Source of the DNA: Bryobacterales bacterium
GTDB taxonomy: Bacteria > Acidobacteriota > Terriglobia > Bryobacterales > UBA6623
DNA length: 38,421 nucleotides
Direction: 5' to 3'
Assembly (NCBI GenBank): GCA_028819235.1
Contig: JAPPMC010000076.1
Coordinates: forward strand, 1-38,421
This document shows positions 1 to 9,192 of the stretch, one piece after another. Both the position numbers and the translations under genes were made by a program. The notes beneath the pieces were generated by a model. It was not told the DNA's origin, made no database searches, and worked only from the letters and a program-made list of their open reading frames with translations. Every line of letters begins with the position of its first letter. Position 1 is the stretch's first letter.

Positions 1-230
1 CGCTACCAGCGGGCCGCCGGGCCCGTCGTGACAGGGGTTTTGGCTCAAGCACTATCTCGGCCCGCGGAGGGATTCTGGCCGCAGGGTCCTTGCCCCTTTT
101 CTGAGGACTCGACGACTTGCCAGTGGAGCACCCTCGACTCCGGGGTCGGCACGTCTCCACACAGTCGTTTCTGGCAGCGTGGGCCCCATGCAGCGCGAAG
201 GCGCTCTCGACGACGGCTTTGTCGTGCCGT
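1..230. other. Left edge, no gene recognised
   Basis: These bases lie downstream of the helicase gene, which ends at 231 on the minus strand. A minus-strand frame stays open through part of the stretch but has no start codon and no recognisable motif, so nothing is called. A gene entering from outside the window cannot be excluded. Confidence 0.4.
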
Positions 231-2729
231 TCAGACCGATCCGGAGAGCCTGCGGAGCAGACCACCGACCGCTTGCTCGATTCGCTCCGCATCGACTGTC
301 TCCGGCAACGGAATCGCCATCACACGACCGTTCGTGTCGGGGTCCACCTTAACCAGACCTGAGAGTCCACCCTGACTGGGACCGGACGACTGCTTCCGCT
401 GCTGGGGCTCCTGTTCGGTCGCCTGTGCCGCCACCGGAGCTGGCCTTGGGGAAGAGAACGCTTCTAGGAATCGAAGGCCCGCCTCAAACAGGCCCGCGAC
501 GGCATCCTCCAGTGGATTCGGAGGCTCGCTTGACGGAGCGGCGGGTCTTCCCGGCGGTTCGGTTGGAGGAGAATCAGCACCTGGCGCCCGAGAGGCACTG
601 GGTCGCCCTCCGCCTCCAAGATCGGGCACGGCGGATTCTCCTCGGTCACTCGTGTGGGCCACCGTGTCCTCTTCGAGGGCAACCGGCTCCGGCTCCGGCC
701 GGGCGTCGCGCTGCGCGGCCGGTGTGGGTCCCTCGTCCATCACTTCCTTGACGACCTTCATCATGTTCGATCGACCGAGCTTCTCGAAGCTGACCTCGTC
801 CGCAGTCGAATCGAAGAGTCCGGAGAAGAGCGCCTTCTTGAGTCGCATGGTCCGCCATACGCGCTCCTCGATGCTGTTCTCCGTGAGCACGTGAATCACT
901 TGGACTGGACGGGACTGCCCCATCCGATGGACACGGCCGATTCTCTGCTCCAACCGGGCCGGGTTCCAGGGAGGCTCAAAGTTGATCACAGCGGATGCCG
1001 ATTGAAGATTAAGGCCGACACCACCAGCGTCGGTCGACAGGAAGACCATGCACTTCGGATCCTCGCGGAATCGTGCCATCAGGTCGCCACGCTTGGGAGT
1101 GGGAACGCCGCCGTGCAGGGAAACGTACTCGATGCCAATGTCATCGAGTTCCTGCGCCGCCAATCTGGTCATCAGCTGGTACTCACTGAAGACGACGACT
1201 TTGCGATGCTCTTCGACTGTCAGCTCGCGGATGATCTCGCGAAACTCCACCAGTTTGGGCGAGTAGTTCGTCTCCTTGTCAAACAGAAAGGTCGAGTTGC
1301 AGAGCATGCGCATGTTCTGAATGCAGCAGGTGACCCTCCGCAGGTCCACTTCAGAGAGCCAGCCCTGACGACTCCACTTGGCCATAAGCCGGGCGAGGAT
1401 TTCATTCTGCTCCCAGTAAGGTTCCGCTTGCTGGTCGGTGAGCGGGACCCGAAAAACTTGATCGGTGCGCTCAGGAAGCTGTTTCAGGACTTCTTCGCGC
1501 GTTCGTCGAATGAGGATCGGCTCGAGTTGTTTGTGGATCTCCCGCAAACCGCTGTAGCCGATCAGCTTGCCTGTCTCGGTCGTCTGGATGTGGTCGTGCA
1601 GGAAGCGGAAAGCGGGTCCGAGCACCCGTCCATCGACGAACTCAACGACCGAATACAGTTCCTCGAGCTTGTTCTCCAGTGGTGTTCCGGTCAGAACAAA
1701 CGCGTAGCGGCTCTTGAGTTGCTTGACTGTCCGCGCCGTTCTGGTCTCCCAGTTCCGAATCCGCTGGGCTTCATCCAGGACGATCAGATCTGGACGCAGA
1801 TCCTGAATGAGCCGCATGTCATGCGGGATCAGCTCGTAGTTGATCAGGTTGAAGAAGGTGGGTCGTGCGTATAGCTTCACCCTCCTAGTTCTTCTGCCAT
1901 CGATCACTTGGGCCGACAGGTCGCTAAAGCGTTCGATCTCGGTCTTCCATTGGTACTTCACCGATGCTGGGGAGATCACCAGGACGCGCTCGATACCGCG
2001 TCGCTCCCGCAACAAGGCCGCTGCCGCAATGGTCTGGATGGTCTTCCCCAGACCCATATCGTCGGCGAGGACTATTCGCCCGCGGCTCGCCGCAAAGAGC
2101 GTGCCCTTCACCTGGTATGGGAACAGAGGGACCTTCAGCAGGTCGTGGAGGACCGGCTTGCCGGCAGCCAACTTCTTGAGCTGACGCTTCTCCCAGTCGA
2201 GCCCTTCGTGCAGTTCGTTGACCCGTTCGACATAGTCGAGAACATCGGTATAGATGACGGCAGCAGTGTCGGCCCTGCGAAGCTCGCCCATCACCCGGCT
2301 GAAGTTTTGGTACTCGTCCCGCCGCAGGAAGCCTGCTGAGTCAAAGTAATCCGACCGAATCCGGTAGAGAGGCGAATCCGCCCTGTCCGGCAGGTTCAGC
2401 TTCACCTCGAGACTGTCGCCGTAGACGAGCGATACCGAAGCACGATCCCTTTCGAAGTGATGCCGCGCAAGCTGGGAGCGATGCCTCTTGCGAAGGCGGG
2501 CCAGAATGCTCTCGATGTGCTTGCACGTTCCCAACGTGTTGTGGGCAAAGTCCGGACAGGTGCAGAAGTTGTCGAAGAGGCCGGGCCCCCGCATCGCGAC
2601 ACGGTACTCCTTGCCGCTTGTGGAGAGCACAGTGTAGTCACCGAACGGCTTGCGGGGCCTCTTCAGGATCCGGTCGATCGCCTTCTTGGCCCGCTTCTGC
2701 CGCGCTTGAATCTGTTCCTCGACTAGCAA
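231..2729 (-). CDS. SWIM zinc-finger SNF2-family helicase
   Basis: This 832-residue protein belongs to the SNF2/RapA branch of superfamily 2 DNA translocases, which remodel protein-DNA complexes using ATP and do not unwind strands. Residues 56-71 form a SWIM zinc finger (C56, C58, C69, H71). Walker A is GLGKT at 226-230 in the context ADDMGLGKT, and the motif II box is DEAQ at 319-322. Motif VI, QRIGRVHRMGQ, lies near residue 610. A Pro/Glu/Ala-rich linker of about 100 residues precedes a short C-terminal block. The start is TTG at 2729, chosen because GGGGAGG lies about seven bases upstream and no better start precedes the SWIM finger. GC is about 52% in a sampled line, below the core genes. 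The partner is unknown: SNF2 proteins occur both as general transcription-recycling factors and in defence loci such as DISARM, and no other DISARM gene is visible here. Confidence 0.9.
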   Translation of the reverse strand: MLVEEQIQARQKRAKKAIDRILKRPRKPFGDYTVLSTSGKEYRVAMRGPGLFDNFCTCPDFAHNTLGTCKHIESILARLRKRHRSQLARHHFERDRASVSLVYGDSLEVKLNLPDRADSPLYRIRSDYFDSAGFLRRDEYQNFSRVMGELRRADTAAVIYTDVLDYVERVNELHEGLDWEKRQLKKLAAGKPVLHDLLKVPLFPYQVKGTLFAASRGRIVLADDMGLGKTIQTIAAAALLRERRGIERVLVISPASVKYQWKTEIERFSDLSAQVIDGRRTRRVKLYARPTFFNLINYELIPHDMRLIQDLRPDLIVLDEAQRIRNWETRTARTVKQLKSRYAFVLTGTPLENKLEELYSVVEFVDGRVLGPAFRFLHDHIQTTETGKLIGYSGLREIHKQLEPILIRRTREEVLKQLPERTDQVFRVPLTDQQAEPYWEQNEILARLMAKWSRQGWLSEVDLRRVTCCIQNMRMLCNSTFLFDKETNYSPKLVEFREIIRELTVEEHRKVVVFSEYQLMTRLAAQELDDIGIEYVSLHGGVPTPKRGDLMARFREDPKCMVFLSTDAGGVGLNLQSASAVINFEPPWNPARLEQRIGRVHRMGQSRPVQVIHVLTENSIEERVWRTMRLKKALFSGLFDSTADEVSFEKLGRSNMMKVVKEVMDEGPTPAAQRDARPEPEPVALEEDTVAHTSDRGESAVPDLGGGGRPSASRAPGADSPPTEPPGRPAAPSSEPPNPLEDAVAGLFEAGLRFLEAFSSPRPAPVAAQATEQEPQQRKQSSGPSQGGLSGLVKVDPDTNGRVMAIPLPETVDAERIEQAVGGLLRRLSGSV

Positions 2730-3747
2730 TCCTCGTCCTCCCCTGATTCGGCCACGCGAACTCCACCCTCAGCGGGCGCAGGACCCGCCAACTCCGCTCG
2801 GCTTGCGTTCAGACCCTGACCCTCTCGGCGTGCGCAACCGTTCAATGTGCTGGCTGACACGGTCCCTTGGAGACCCCGGGGGATGAATCGCCCCACTCTC
2901 GGTGACTGGCTCTCTCGGCGAGTGTCCTAGTTTCGACAACTGCACTCGAGTGTCCTCAAGGATTCTAGCGCCCTCGCATGCTCCGATCTGCTTGCGGCGA
3001 CGGTGCCTTCCCTGCTTCTCGACGAGTCATGGGCACTGGGTCGCGTGGCGTAGCGCGAGGCTTGGACAGTAGCGCGGCTGGCGAGGGCGAACGACCTGGT
3101 GCGATTCGAGGCGGAGCGCTGGGAGGGAAGAGCCGCGACCGGGACGACTCCCCGAGGACCGGACGCGCACAGCGGCAGCGGCGAGGGCCCCCTGCCTCGC
3201 CTCGAGTTTTCGCCGATGGCCTAGCGACGGGCTATGGAGCGTACGGGGCATTCAACCCTAGATTCGGCCACAGGTTCCGACGACGCACGCATTTCCATCC
3301 ATCGCCTAGCAGTCGAGTGCGGCATTGTCCGCAAGTATCCGTACTCGAGAATTCAGTCGAGCAGTAGATAATCAGGTTTCATGGGCGGCAGGCGTGCCAT
3401 GCCTCAATTCCTCTAGTGTGGATGACGTTCCCGTTCTCATTCGAGTGATTAGATGTAAAGACTGGGAAACACTTCCGATCTCTTCCTCCAAAGGGGCAAT
3501 TGACTGGACTCCTAGCTTGGTCTCACTCCAAAGACTCGTACCGAGCGTGAGCATCCCAACGACGTGTACGTCACGCTTGAGGTTCTGAACCACGACCTTC
3601 TCCTGCGCGTCATTAAGACAGCACTGGACCGGACGACCAGTTGCGGAATGTACGCGGCAGACTCTTTGGTCCTTTCCGAAGACCCCAACCGAAAACCCGA
3701 CTCGGCCCAAGGCCAACTGGTTGCGTGTACTGACTGTCCGGAGGTGA
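2730..3747. other. 1-kb intergenic region, no supported gene
   Basis: No open frame here shows a recognisable family. A minus-strand frame at 3372-3716 (114 codons) is the only one with plausible protein-like composition, but it has no recognised domain and no clear ribosome-binding site. A 10-bp direct repeat, CGAGTGTCCT, occurs at 2919-2928 and 2947-2956 with a 28-bp period. The second copy overlaps the palindrome CACTCGAGTG (2943-2952). It lies some 200 bp upstream of the helicase start and could be an operator, but there is no further support. Confidence 0.4.
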
Positions 3748-6700
3748 TCAGAACACGTACTTCAACCCGAGCTGGATGATTCTCGGGCTGCCTGCGCTCG
3801 TGATCCTGCCGAACCGCCTGTTCACCATGGTCCGCTGTGGGCTATTCAGATTAACGTTGTTGAGCATATTGAAAAACTCAGCGCGAAACTGAATCCTGTG
3901 TCTTTCTGAAAGAAGGATTTGTTTCTGCAGACTCGCGTCCACTTTGAAATCCCCGGGGGCGTGAATGAAGTTCCGCGGCGTAGTGCCGAACGTACCGAGT
4001 GGATTCACAGTGAAGGCATCGGTGTTAAAGTACTCTAGAATAACTTCTGATCGAGGTCGATCGGATGGCAAGAAAGGATTGATACCGGCGATCAAATCCG
4101 GTCGATCGTCGTTTGTGCCTGCAAGGGATCGATCTCTCCCGGTTCGGATTCTAATCGGGATTCCACTTTGCCACGTCCAGATGCCGGCGAAGCTCCAGCC
4201 ACCCGCCACGTGCCTCAGCAGCGCGTTTTGACCCACGAGCCTCGGTAGGTCCCATATGAACGACTGTCGGAAGTTGTGTGGCACATCGAAGGCGGACAAT
4301 CCTCGGTTCGCACTTCGGTCAAACGGATTGTGAGGCTGATTAAATTGAGGATCCCTAGAGTCCTGATCGATGGACTTGGAAAGGGTGTAGAACGTCAGGA
4401 ATGACAGATTGTCCCTATATCGCTTCTCCAAGCTTATCTGCAACGAGTGGTACGTCGAGAAGTAGTCACTGCCAAGCTGGACAAGAGAGGCGAAATTGGG
4501 ATACAGCGGGCGTCGTCTGTTCGTGCTTCCGAGGGTCGATCCAGCTCCGAAGATGGCCGGGTTAAGCTGGTCAGTGCTGACCAAGCGCGTGCCCTTTGAG
4601 CCCACGTAGGCCGTTCGCAGCAGGAGATCTGTTACGAGCTGTCGCTCAATCGTAAGATTCCACTGCTGGATGTAGCCGGTCTTGAAGTCTGGACGAATCG
4701 TGAAATTGTTCCCGACAGATGCAAAGGTTACGTCGGATGGCGGAGTGTAGGGAGCAAAGGCCTCCGGGAAGGGATCTGCTACACCTTTGGATCCATACGG
4801 ATCCATGAAATCCACGTCCCGAAGTTCAAACGACGGAGAGAACGGCGCTGCTTCGACGAAGTTGTTGTACATGACGCCGGGAAGCCGCGAAAAGAAGACA
4901 CCATAACCTCCCCGAACGCTAGTCCGATTCTTCCCGCCTACGTTCCAAGCAAATCCAAACCGTGGAGCTAAATTCAGTAGGTTGTTGTTCGTACCAGCCT
5001 CCGGGAAGTTGCGATCACCGGCAAATACAAGGCCGGGCGGAGCATTCCCGAATCGCTCCGACTGAAGTCCCGGACGATAACCGGTGACCTGGCCGAGTTC
5101 GTCGGTGTAGGGCCACCAGGGGTCCCAACGCAGTCCGACGTTAAGGCTAAAGTCACGGGCGACATTAAACTTGTCCTGGACGTACAAGCTCATCTCGAAA
5201 CCTCGCATGTCCTTGGCTTTGCCACCGCTCTGCCGGAAGCGCGCCGCTCTACCGGTCAGGAAATCTGCGAAACCATCGCCGGTTGCACGACCGCTGAAAT
5301 CAATGCTGGGGGCTTGGCGGAAACCCGTGTTCGACTCGAACTTGATCCGGGGAACAAACTCTGCCCCGAACTGTATCGAGTGCTTTCCCTTGATGTAGCT
5401 GACCGTGTTCGAGAATTCGTGATTCTGCCGGATCCAATTGCTGCCTGGAGGCCCGGAGCCGCTGCCCCAACCGCCATATCCGGTGATCCTGAGCAAGAGT
5501 GCGCGGCGCTCAGGTGCAGTCGGCGCGACGTTGACGCCAAAATCCGTGAGGTCGAATGGTGTCGTCCGAATGTTGAATGAGTCGAGGAAGAGTGTTTTGG
5601 CAATAAATGTATTGACAAGGTTAGGGGATGCAGTCCAAGTCCATCGACCAGTGAAGCTCTTGGTCGTCTGCAGCTGAGCCATTCTCGAGTTGAGAAGAGT
5701 ATTTTCCCCGTCCCATCCATCTTCCGTGTGCCGGACATAGAAAAAGCTTCCCGAGATCATATGGGGCCCACGATTGTAGTCCAGCTTGCCCAGATACTGG
5801 TTATTGCTACGGTCATCTGGACGAGCAAACAAAACTCTCCCATCCGCGGATTGAGGCGGCGGCAAGAATTCTAGGAGTGCCACACTGGCGGGCGTAAGGA
5901 GTTCCTCAGGTATTCGATTGTTAGGGAACAATTCTCCGGTGAACGGGTTTTTCAGTTGTTTCGATAGTTCCGAAAAGTCTCCTTGGCGCATCTCCAGCGA
6001 GGGCACAAAAGCCGTGTTTGACAGCGAGGTGTTCTTGATCTTATATCCTTGATAGCTGCCGAAGAAGAACAACTTGTTAGCGAGTACGGGTCCTCCGAAA
6101 GTGGCTCCGAACTGGTTGCGCTTCAGATTGTCGTGTGATCGAGCGAAAAAGTTGCGTGCATTCATGCTCCCGTTGCGCAGGAAGTTGAACAGTGCTCCGT
6201 GGAACTCGTTGGTTCCGGACTTGGTGACGACGTTGACGATGGCTCCAGCGGAGTTGCCGTATTCGGCATTGTAGTTGCTTGTCTGAACACTGAACTCCTG
6301 AATGGCGTCCGGGTTGGGGAAAATCGCGTTGTTGCGCCAGATGACATCCGAGTGAGTGCCGCCATCGAGCTTGTAGCCCACCTCGCTCCCTCGCGCTCCA
6401 TTCGCCGAGATCGCCAGCGCCTCGTCGGTATTGGCGTAGCCCGCTCTGCTGGTCCTCGCCCCGAAGACAATTCCAGGAACAAGGTAGACCATCGAGGCAA
6501 CATTGCGGCCATTGAGTGGAAGCTCTTCCACTGCCCGCGTATTGACGATCTGGCTCAGAGTGCCAGATTCCGTTGCTGTCATTGGGGCTTCGGAGGTCAC
6601 GGTGACTACCTCAACAATCTCGCCAACCGAGAGCTCCACGTTGAGGCTGTGTGTGGTATCGACGTTCAGAGTGATACCCGTCTGTTGATAGGTTGAAAAC

Positions 6701-6978
6701 CCGGGCGCGCTGGCCTCTAAGCTGTAACTCCCGATGGGCAGGAGGGTAAAAAGGAACCTCCCGTTGGCGCCGGTCTCAGAGGTCCTTGCGAACTGCGTGC
6801 CGCGATTCGTGACAGTTACCGAGGCATCTGGCACGACGGCACCCGAGCTGTCGGTAACTGTGCCGGCCAGTGATGCGGTTGGAGCCACCTGGGCCCAGGC
6901 GGATCCGCTGCTGAGTATCACCATAGCCAGGAGGCCAAGCCCGAGAAGGGCTCTTGGTGTTCCCGATGCTCTGTTCAT
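3748..6978 (-). CDS. Oar-like TonB-dependent receptor with carboxypeptidase-regulatory domain
   Basis: This is a 1076-residue outer-membrane receptor expected to import an unknown, probably large substrate with TonB energy. Residues 1-29 are a signal peptide ending in SSGSAWA. Residues about 33-115 form the Ig-like carboxypeptidase-regulatory domain (SLAGTVTDSSGAVVPDASV, with NGRFLFTLLPIGSYSLEA). A plug follows, including LPLNGRNVASMVYLVPGI and the segment QTSNYNAEYGNSAGAIVNVV, then a long beta-barrel ending in Phe (GLKYVF), the usual outer-membrane assembly signal. Such giant Oar-like receptors are typical of Acidobacteriota. The ATG is supported by AAGGAG seven bases upstream. GC is near 45% in one sampled line, so the gene looks compositionally foreign or relaxed. 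The substrate cannot be read from sequence. No tonB, exbB or exbD is in the window. Confidence 0.93.
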   Translation of the reverse strand: MNRASGTPRALLGLGLLAMVILSSGSAWAQVAPTASLAGTVTDSSGAVVPDASVTVTNRGTQFARTSETGANGRFLFTLLPIGSYSLEASAPGFSTYQQTGITLNVDTTHSLNVELSVGEIVEVVTVTSEAPMTATESGTLSQIVNTRAVEELPLNGRNVASMVYLVPGIVFGARTSRAGYANTDEALAISANGARGSEVGYKLDGGTHSDVIWRNNAIFPNPDAIQEFSVQTSNYNAEYGNSAGAIVNVVTKSGTNEFHGALFNFLRNGSMNARNFFARSHDNLKRNQFGATFGGPVLANKLFFFGSYQGYKIKNTSLSNTAFVPSLEMRQGDFSELSKQLKNPFTGELFPNNRIPEELLTPASVALLEFLPPPQSADGRVLFARPDDRSNNQYLGKLDYNRGPHMISGSFFYVRHTEDGWDGENTLLNSRMAQLQTTKSFTGRWTWTASPNLVNTFIAKTLFLDSFNIRTTPFDLTDFGVNVAPTAPERRALLLRITGYGGWGSGSGPPGSNWIRQNHEFSNTVSYIKGKHSIQFGAEFVPRIKFESNTGFRQAPSIDFSGRATGDGFADFLTGRAARFRQSGGKAKDMRGFEMSLYVQDKFNVARDFSLNVGLRWDPWWPYTDELGQVTGYRPGLQSERFGNAPPGLVFAGDRNFPEAGTNNNLLNLAPRFGFAWNVGGKNRTSVRGGYGVFFSRLPGVMYNNFVEAAPFSPSFELRDVDFMDPYGSKGVADPFPEAFAPYTPPSDVTFASVGNNFTIRPDFKTGYIQQWNLTIERQLVTDLLLRTAYVGSKGTRLVSTDQLNPAIFGAGSTLGSTNRRRPLYPNFASLVQLGSDYFSTYHSLQISLEKRYRDNLSFLTFYTLSKSIDQDSRDPQFNQPHNPFDRSANRGLSAFDVPHNFRQSFIWDLPRLVGQNALLRHVAGGWSFAGIWTWQSGIPIRIRTGRDRSLAGTNDDRPDLIAGINPFLPSDRPRSEVILEYFNTDAFTVNPLGTFGTTPRNFIHAPGDFKVDASLQKQILLSERHRIQFRAEFFNMLNNVNLNSPQRTMVNRRFGRITSAGSPRIIQLGLKYVF

Positions 6979-7050
6979 GACGTGACTCCTTCGTCGTGTT
7001 CCCTGCGATCGAACAACGTTCGCGACCTTAACGCAATCGATTTCGCGTCC

Positions 7051-7079
7051 AGAGTCGCATATGTGCTTGATCCTGTCAA
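7051..7079 (-). promoter_or_regulatory. Putative sigma-70-type promoter of the Oar-like receptor
   Basis: On the minus strand a perfect TTGACA (7074-7079) is followed 17 bases later by GACTCT (7051-7056), a poor -10 match. The start codon at 6978 lies about 70 bases downstream. The spacing and the perfect -35 support the call; the weak -10 limits it. Confidence 0.4.
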
Positions 7080-7082
7080 GCA
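7064..7082. repeat. 19-bp inverted repeat over the -35 box
   Basis: Seven-base arms TGCTTGA and TCAAGCA flank a 5-bp spacer (TCCTG). The arms are perfect and enclose the TTGACA of the putative receptor promoter, a position where a dimeric repressor could occlude RNA polymerase. The function is inferred from position only. Confidence 0.4.
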
Positions 7083-7318
7083 GGTTTTGAATTCCTCAGC
7101 AATTCTCAGAATGGGATTTTGACAGGCGCCGCGTCGAACCGACGGACGTGTGTGCGCCGTAGGGAGGGGGTGTTGGGCAACCGGGGCGGTTTGGAACGCG
7201 GGCCGGGGAGTCCCGGCTGCATGGCAATGGCCGAAGCACGATCGCAGACCTTGCCAAGCGCACGGCCGCTGCTCGCCCCCGCAGGAGCTTGTTGCTAGCC
7301 GGATAGCGGCAGTCGGCG
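7083..7318. other. Intergenic, no gene
   Basis: The stretch lies between the receptor promoter and the transposase remnant. Open frames here lack family motifs. It may contain the outer end of the decayed insertion sequence, but no terminal inverted repeat pair could be matched by eye. Confidence 0.35.
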
Positions 7319-7716
7319 TCAGGACGGCCCGAACACGGCGGCCCCGGGATCGGTCGGTGGCGGGCGCCTCCTCGACAAGGTCTCGAACAGGTCGGTCCAG
7401 CTGCGGAAGCAGAACCACTCCGTGAGGAAGCCTAAGGTCCCGAAGTAGCTGCGCCGGGTGCCGGCCCAAGCCTGCCTTGTCGCCACATGTCCGAGACGCA
7501 GTCCAGGACCGCATGCAGCGCGAAGGCGAACAGGTTCAGCGTGGCGAGCAGATTCGTCAGACCCTTGCTGCCGTGCCCGAAGTTGCGGTTGATGTTGTAG
7601 CCATGCCGCGCCAGGCAGTTGAAGCCCTCATTATCGATCAATGTGAACTTCGGGGTTACGTGCACTTGGGGTCGGAAATAGCTTGCTGGCGGGGGGCTGG
7701 CCCGTTCCTGCGTCAC
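7319..7716 (-). pseudogene. Transposase C-terminal remnant, frameshifted
   Basis: The minus strand encodes the C-terminal part of a DDE transposase of the IS4/ISNCY-like type. It contains IDNEGFNCLARHGYN, NRNFGHGSKGLTNLLATLN and HAVLDCVSDMWRQ, where the Glu of IDNEGFN would be the last catalytic residue. That frame then hits a stop at 7432. The expected continuation (TRRSYFGTLGFLTEWFCF, SWTDLFETLSRR) is in another frame down to a TGA at 7319-7321, so a single-base indel lies near 7445-7460. The N-terminal two thirds with the first two Asp residues are absent, and the fragment abuts the recombinase gene. It is a truncated, non-functional insertion-sequence relic. The IS family is tentative. 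Confidence 0.75.
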
Positions 7717-7731
7717 ATGACCCTGCGTGCC

Positions 7732-8745
7732 TCAGAGGGCCTTCAGGAATGCCAACAGGCCTGGGGCCTCCTTCCAAGGGGCGGTTGGCCCCCCTTCCGC
7801 CGACGCGCAGCAGGCAAGCGCTTTGGCCTTCGTTGCGAGGTCGACCTCTGCGTAGATGTTCGTGGTGTCGAGGCCTGCATGGCCGAGCCAGGCGCGAATC
7901 GTGTTGAGGTCCACGCCCATCCGCGGCAGATGGGTTGCTGTCGGGTGGCGCAGGACGTGTGGGCTGACTCGCTTGGTTGCCACTGACGGCTCCGGCCGGG
8001 CCGCCTTCCTGGCGCACCGCCGCACGAGCGAGAGCACTCCGAACCGCGTGTAGGGCCGACCGTGCCGACTTAGGAATACGCTGGCTTCCGCTGGGCGCCC
8101 CGCAACCATCTCCGCCAGCGAATCGCTCGTTTGCCGCCAGAGCGGAACGTTCCGCGTCTTGCCTGCCTTCCCGTGAAACACAGCCAAGGCTGTCGCCCCT
8201 TTCCTAGCCTTTCCTAGCCAAGTGCAAGTCCCGCACTCTGAGCCCGGTCGCGTCCGAAACTCGCGCGCCCGTGTTGTAGGAGGCAGGAGCACGGCGTGGT
8301 CGCGCCGCCCGCTCGACGTGGTGCGGTCCGGCACCGCGAGCTGCGCGTCCACTTCGGACTTCTCCAATTGCGTGACCGGCGGCGGCGAACACCGCTGCAG
8401 CGGGAGTGAGCGCACCTGACCGGTCCAACCGAGATGCTCGGGGCTGGGGCTGGCCACGAAGCGCGCGAAGGCTCGCAGTGCGCACAAACGCTGGTTGCAG
8501 GTCTGGGGAGAGCAATGCCGGTCGCGAGCGAGATGGCAAAGAAACTCCCGCACCAAGTCGGCGCCGACGTCCATGACGGCGAGGCGTTCCGCCGGCTGGC
8601 CCACGCGGTGCGCTGCGAAGTCCACCAGCAGAACCAGCGTGTCACGGTGGCTCTGCTGCGTGCTGCGAGCTAGGTTCCGCTCGGTGACGAGGTGCTCGAC
8701 GAGGAACCGACGCAGCCAAGGTCCAAGCAATTCCCAGTCACTCAC
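7732..8745 (-). pseudogene. RIT-type tyrosine recombinase, catalytic box I scrambled
   Basis: This 337-residue frame is a site-specific tyrosine recombinase resembling those of RIT (recombinase-in-trio) elements. The N-terminal SAM-like DNA-binding domain (WLRRFLVEHLVTERNLARST...) and the C-terminal box HVLRHPTATHLPRMGVDLNT with GHAGLDTTNIYAE, including the nucleophilic Tyr, are intact. The first catalytic block is not in frame: NTGARVSDATGLRVRDLHL is encoded in a different frame around 8220-8285. A one-base deletion near 8280 and a 10-bp tandem duplication (8198-8207 and 8208-8217) restore the frame afterwards, so the block is replaced by unrelated residues. The start is GTG at 8745, with GGGAGG six bases upstream, although the frame extends to 8832. 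The catalytic Arg I is lost, so it is probably inactive. Confidence 0.8.
8198..8217. repeat. 10-bp tandem duplication inside the recombinase gene
   Basis: CCTTTCCTAG is present twice head to tail. Removing one copy restores the in-frame reading HLARKGATA expected for the recombinase family. The duplication is therefore one of the two frameshifting lesions. Confidence 0.85.
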
Positions 8746-8929
8746 GGTCGCCTCCCGTGCTTTGCACGAAGTGCGCGAAGCGCCGCAATGCGGACCGGAG
8801 CAGATCGAGTTTCTTGCGACCCGTCCGCTCACTGCTGTCGACAGGGGTGGCCGAGGTTCTTGGCGGCAACCGGCACTTGGCCTCGCGGTACGGTGACTGG
8901 CAAGGACTCGCGAATCCTACTTTAGGCAT
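8738..8929 (-). CDS. Short unrecognised ORF overlapping the recombinase start
   Basis: This 63-codon frame (possible start at 8929) ends ...TGGDRE with a TGA that overlaps the recombinase start in GTGAGTGA, the arrangement seen for translationally coupled genes. The sequence matches no family I recognise. It may be the tail of a second recombinase of a RIT-like trio, most of which is missing, or simply a chance frame. Evidence is the stop-start overlap alone. Confidence 0.25.
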   Translation of the reverse strand: MPKVGFASPCQSPYREAKCRLPPRTSATPVDSSERTGRKKLDLLRSALRRFAHFVQSTGGDRE

Positions 8930-9192
8930 CGACGGTTACGGGTAGGCATCCCCGTGCTTTAGTCAGCGTTTCGCCTCTGCCGCACGATGGGCCAGCGCCG
9001 TCGCTGCCGTCTGGATTCGACGGCAAGCTGCCGAGAAGCCACGAGGGGCCTCCCACGCGCTCGGCAGACGTAGGCGGCCTCATGCAGCAGCGCAGATTGC
9101 GTATGGGATGGGCCAGTGGGCCTAAGCCGCCGCAGTCGATGCCACAACAAGGACTGGGTCCCGCGGGAACGGGAGAGCCCGGTGGCCCGGCT

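Noticed and set aside
654..1874. Long plus-strand frame of 406 codons
   Set aside because: It lies antisense inside the SNF2 helicase and shows only mirrored codon bias with no domain.
3372..3716. 114-codon minus-strand frame downstream of the Oar-like receptor
   Set aside because: The composition is plausible, but no domain, no ribosome-binding site and no recognisable relatives; not enough to call a gene.
8959..9150. 63-codon minus-strand frame upstream of the recombinase
   Set aside because: Arg-rich, no motif, no ribosome-binding site; probably chance.
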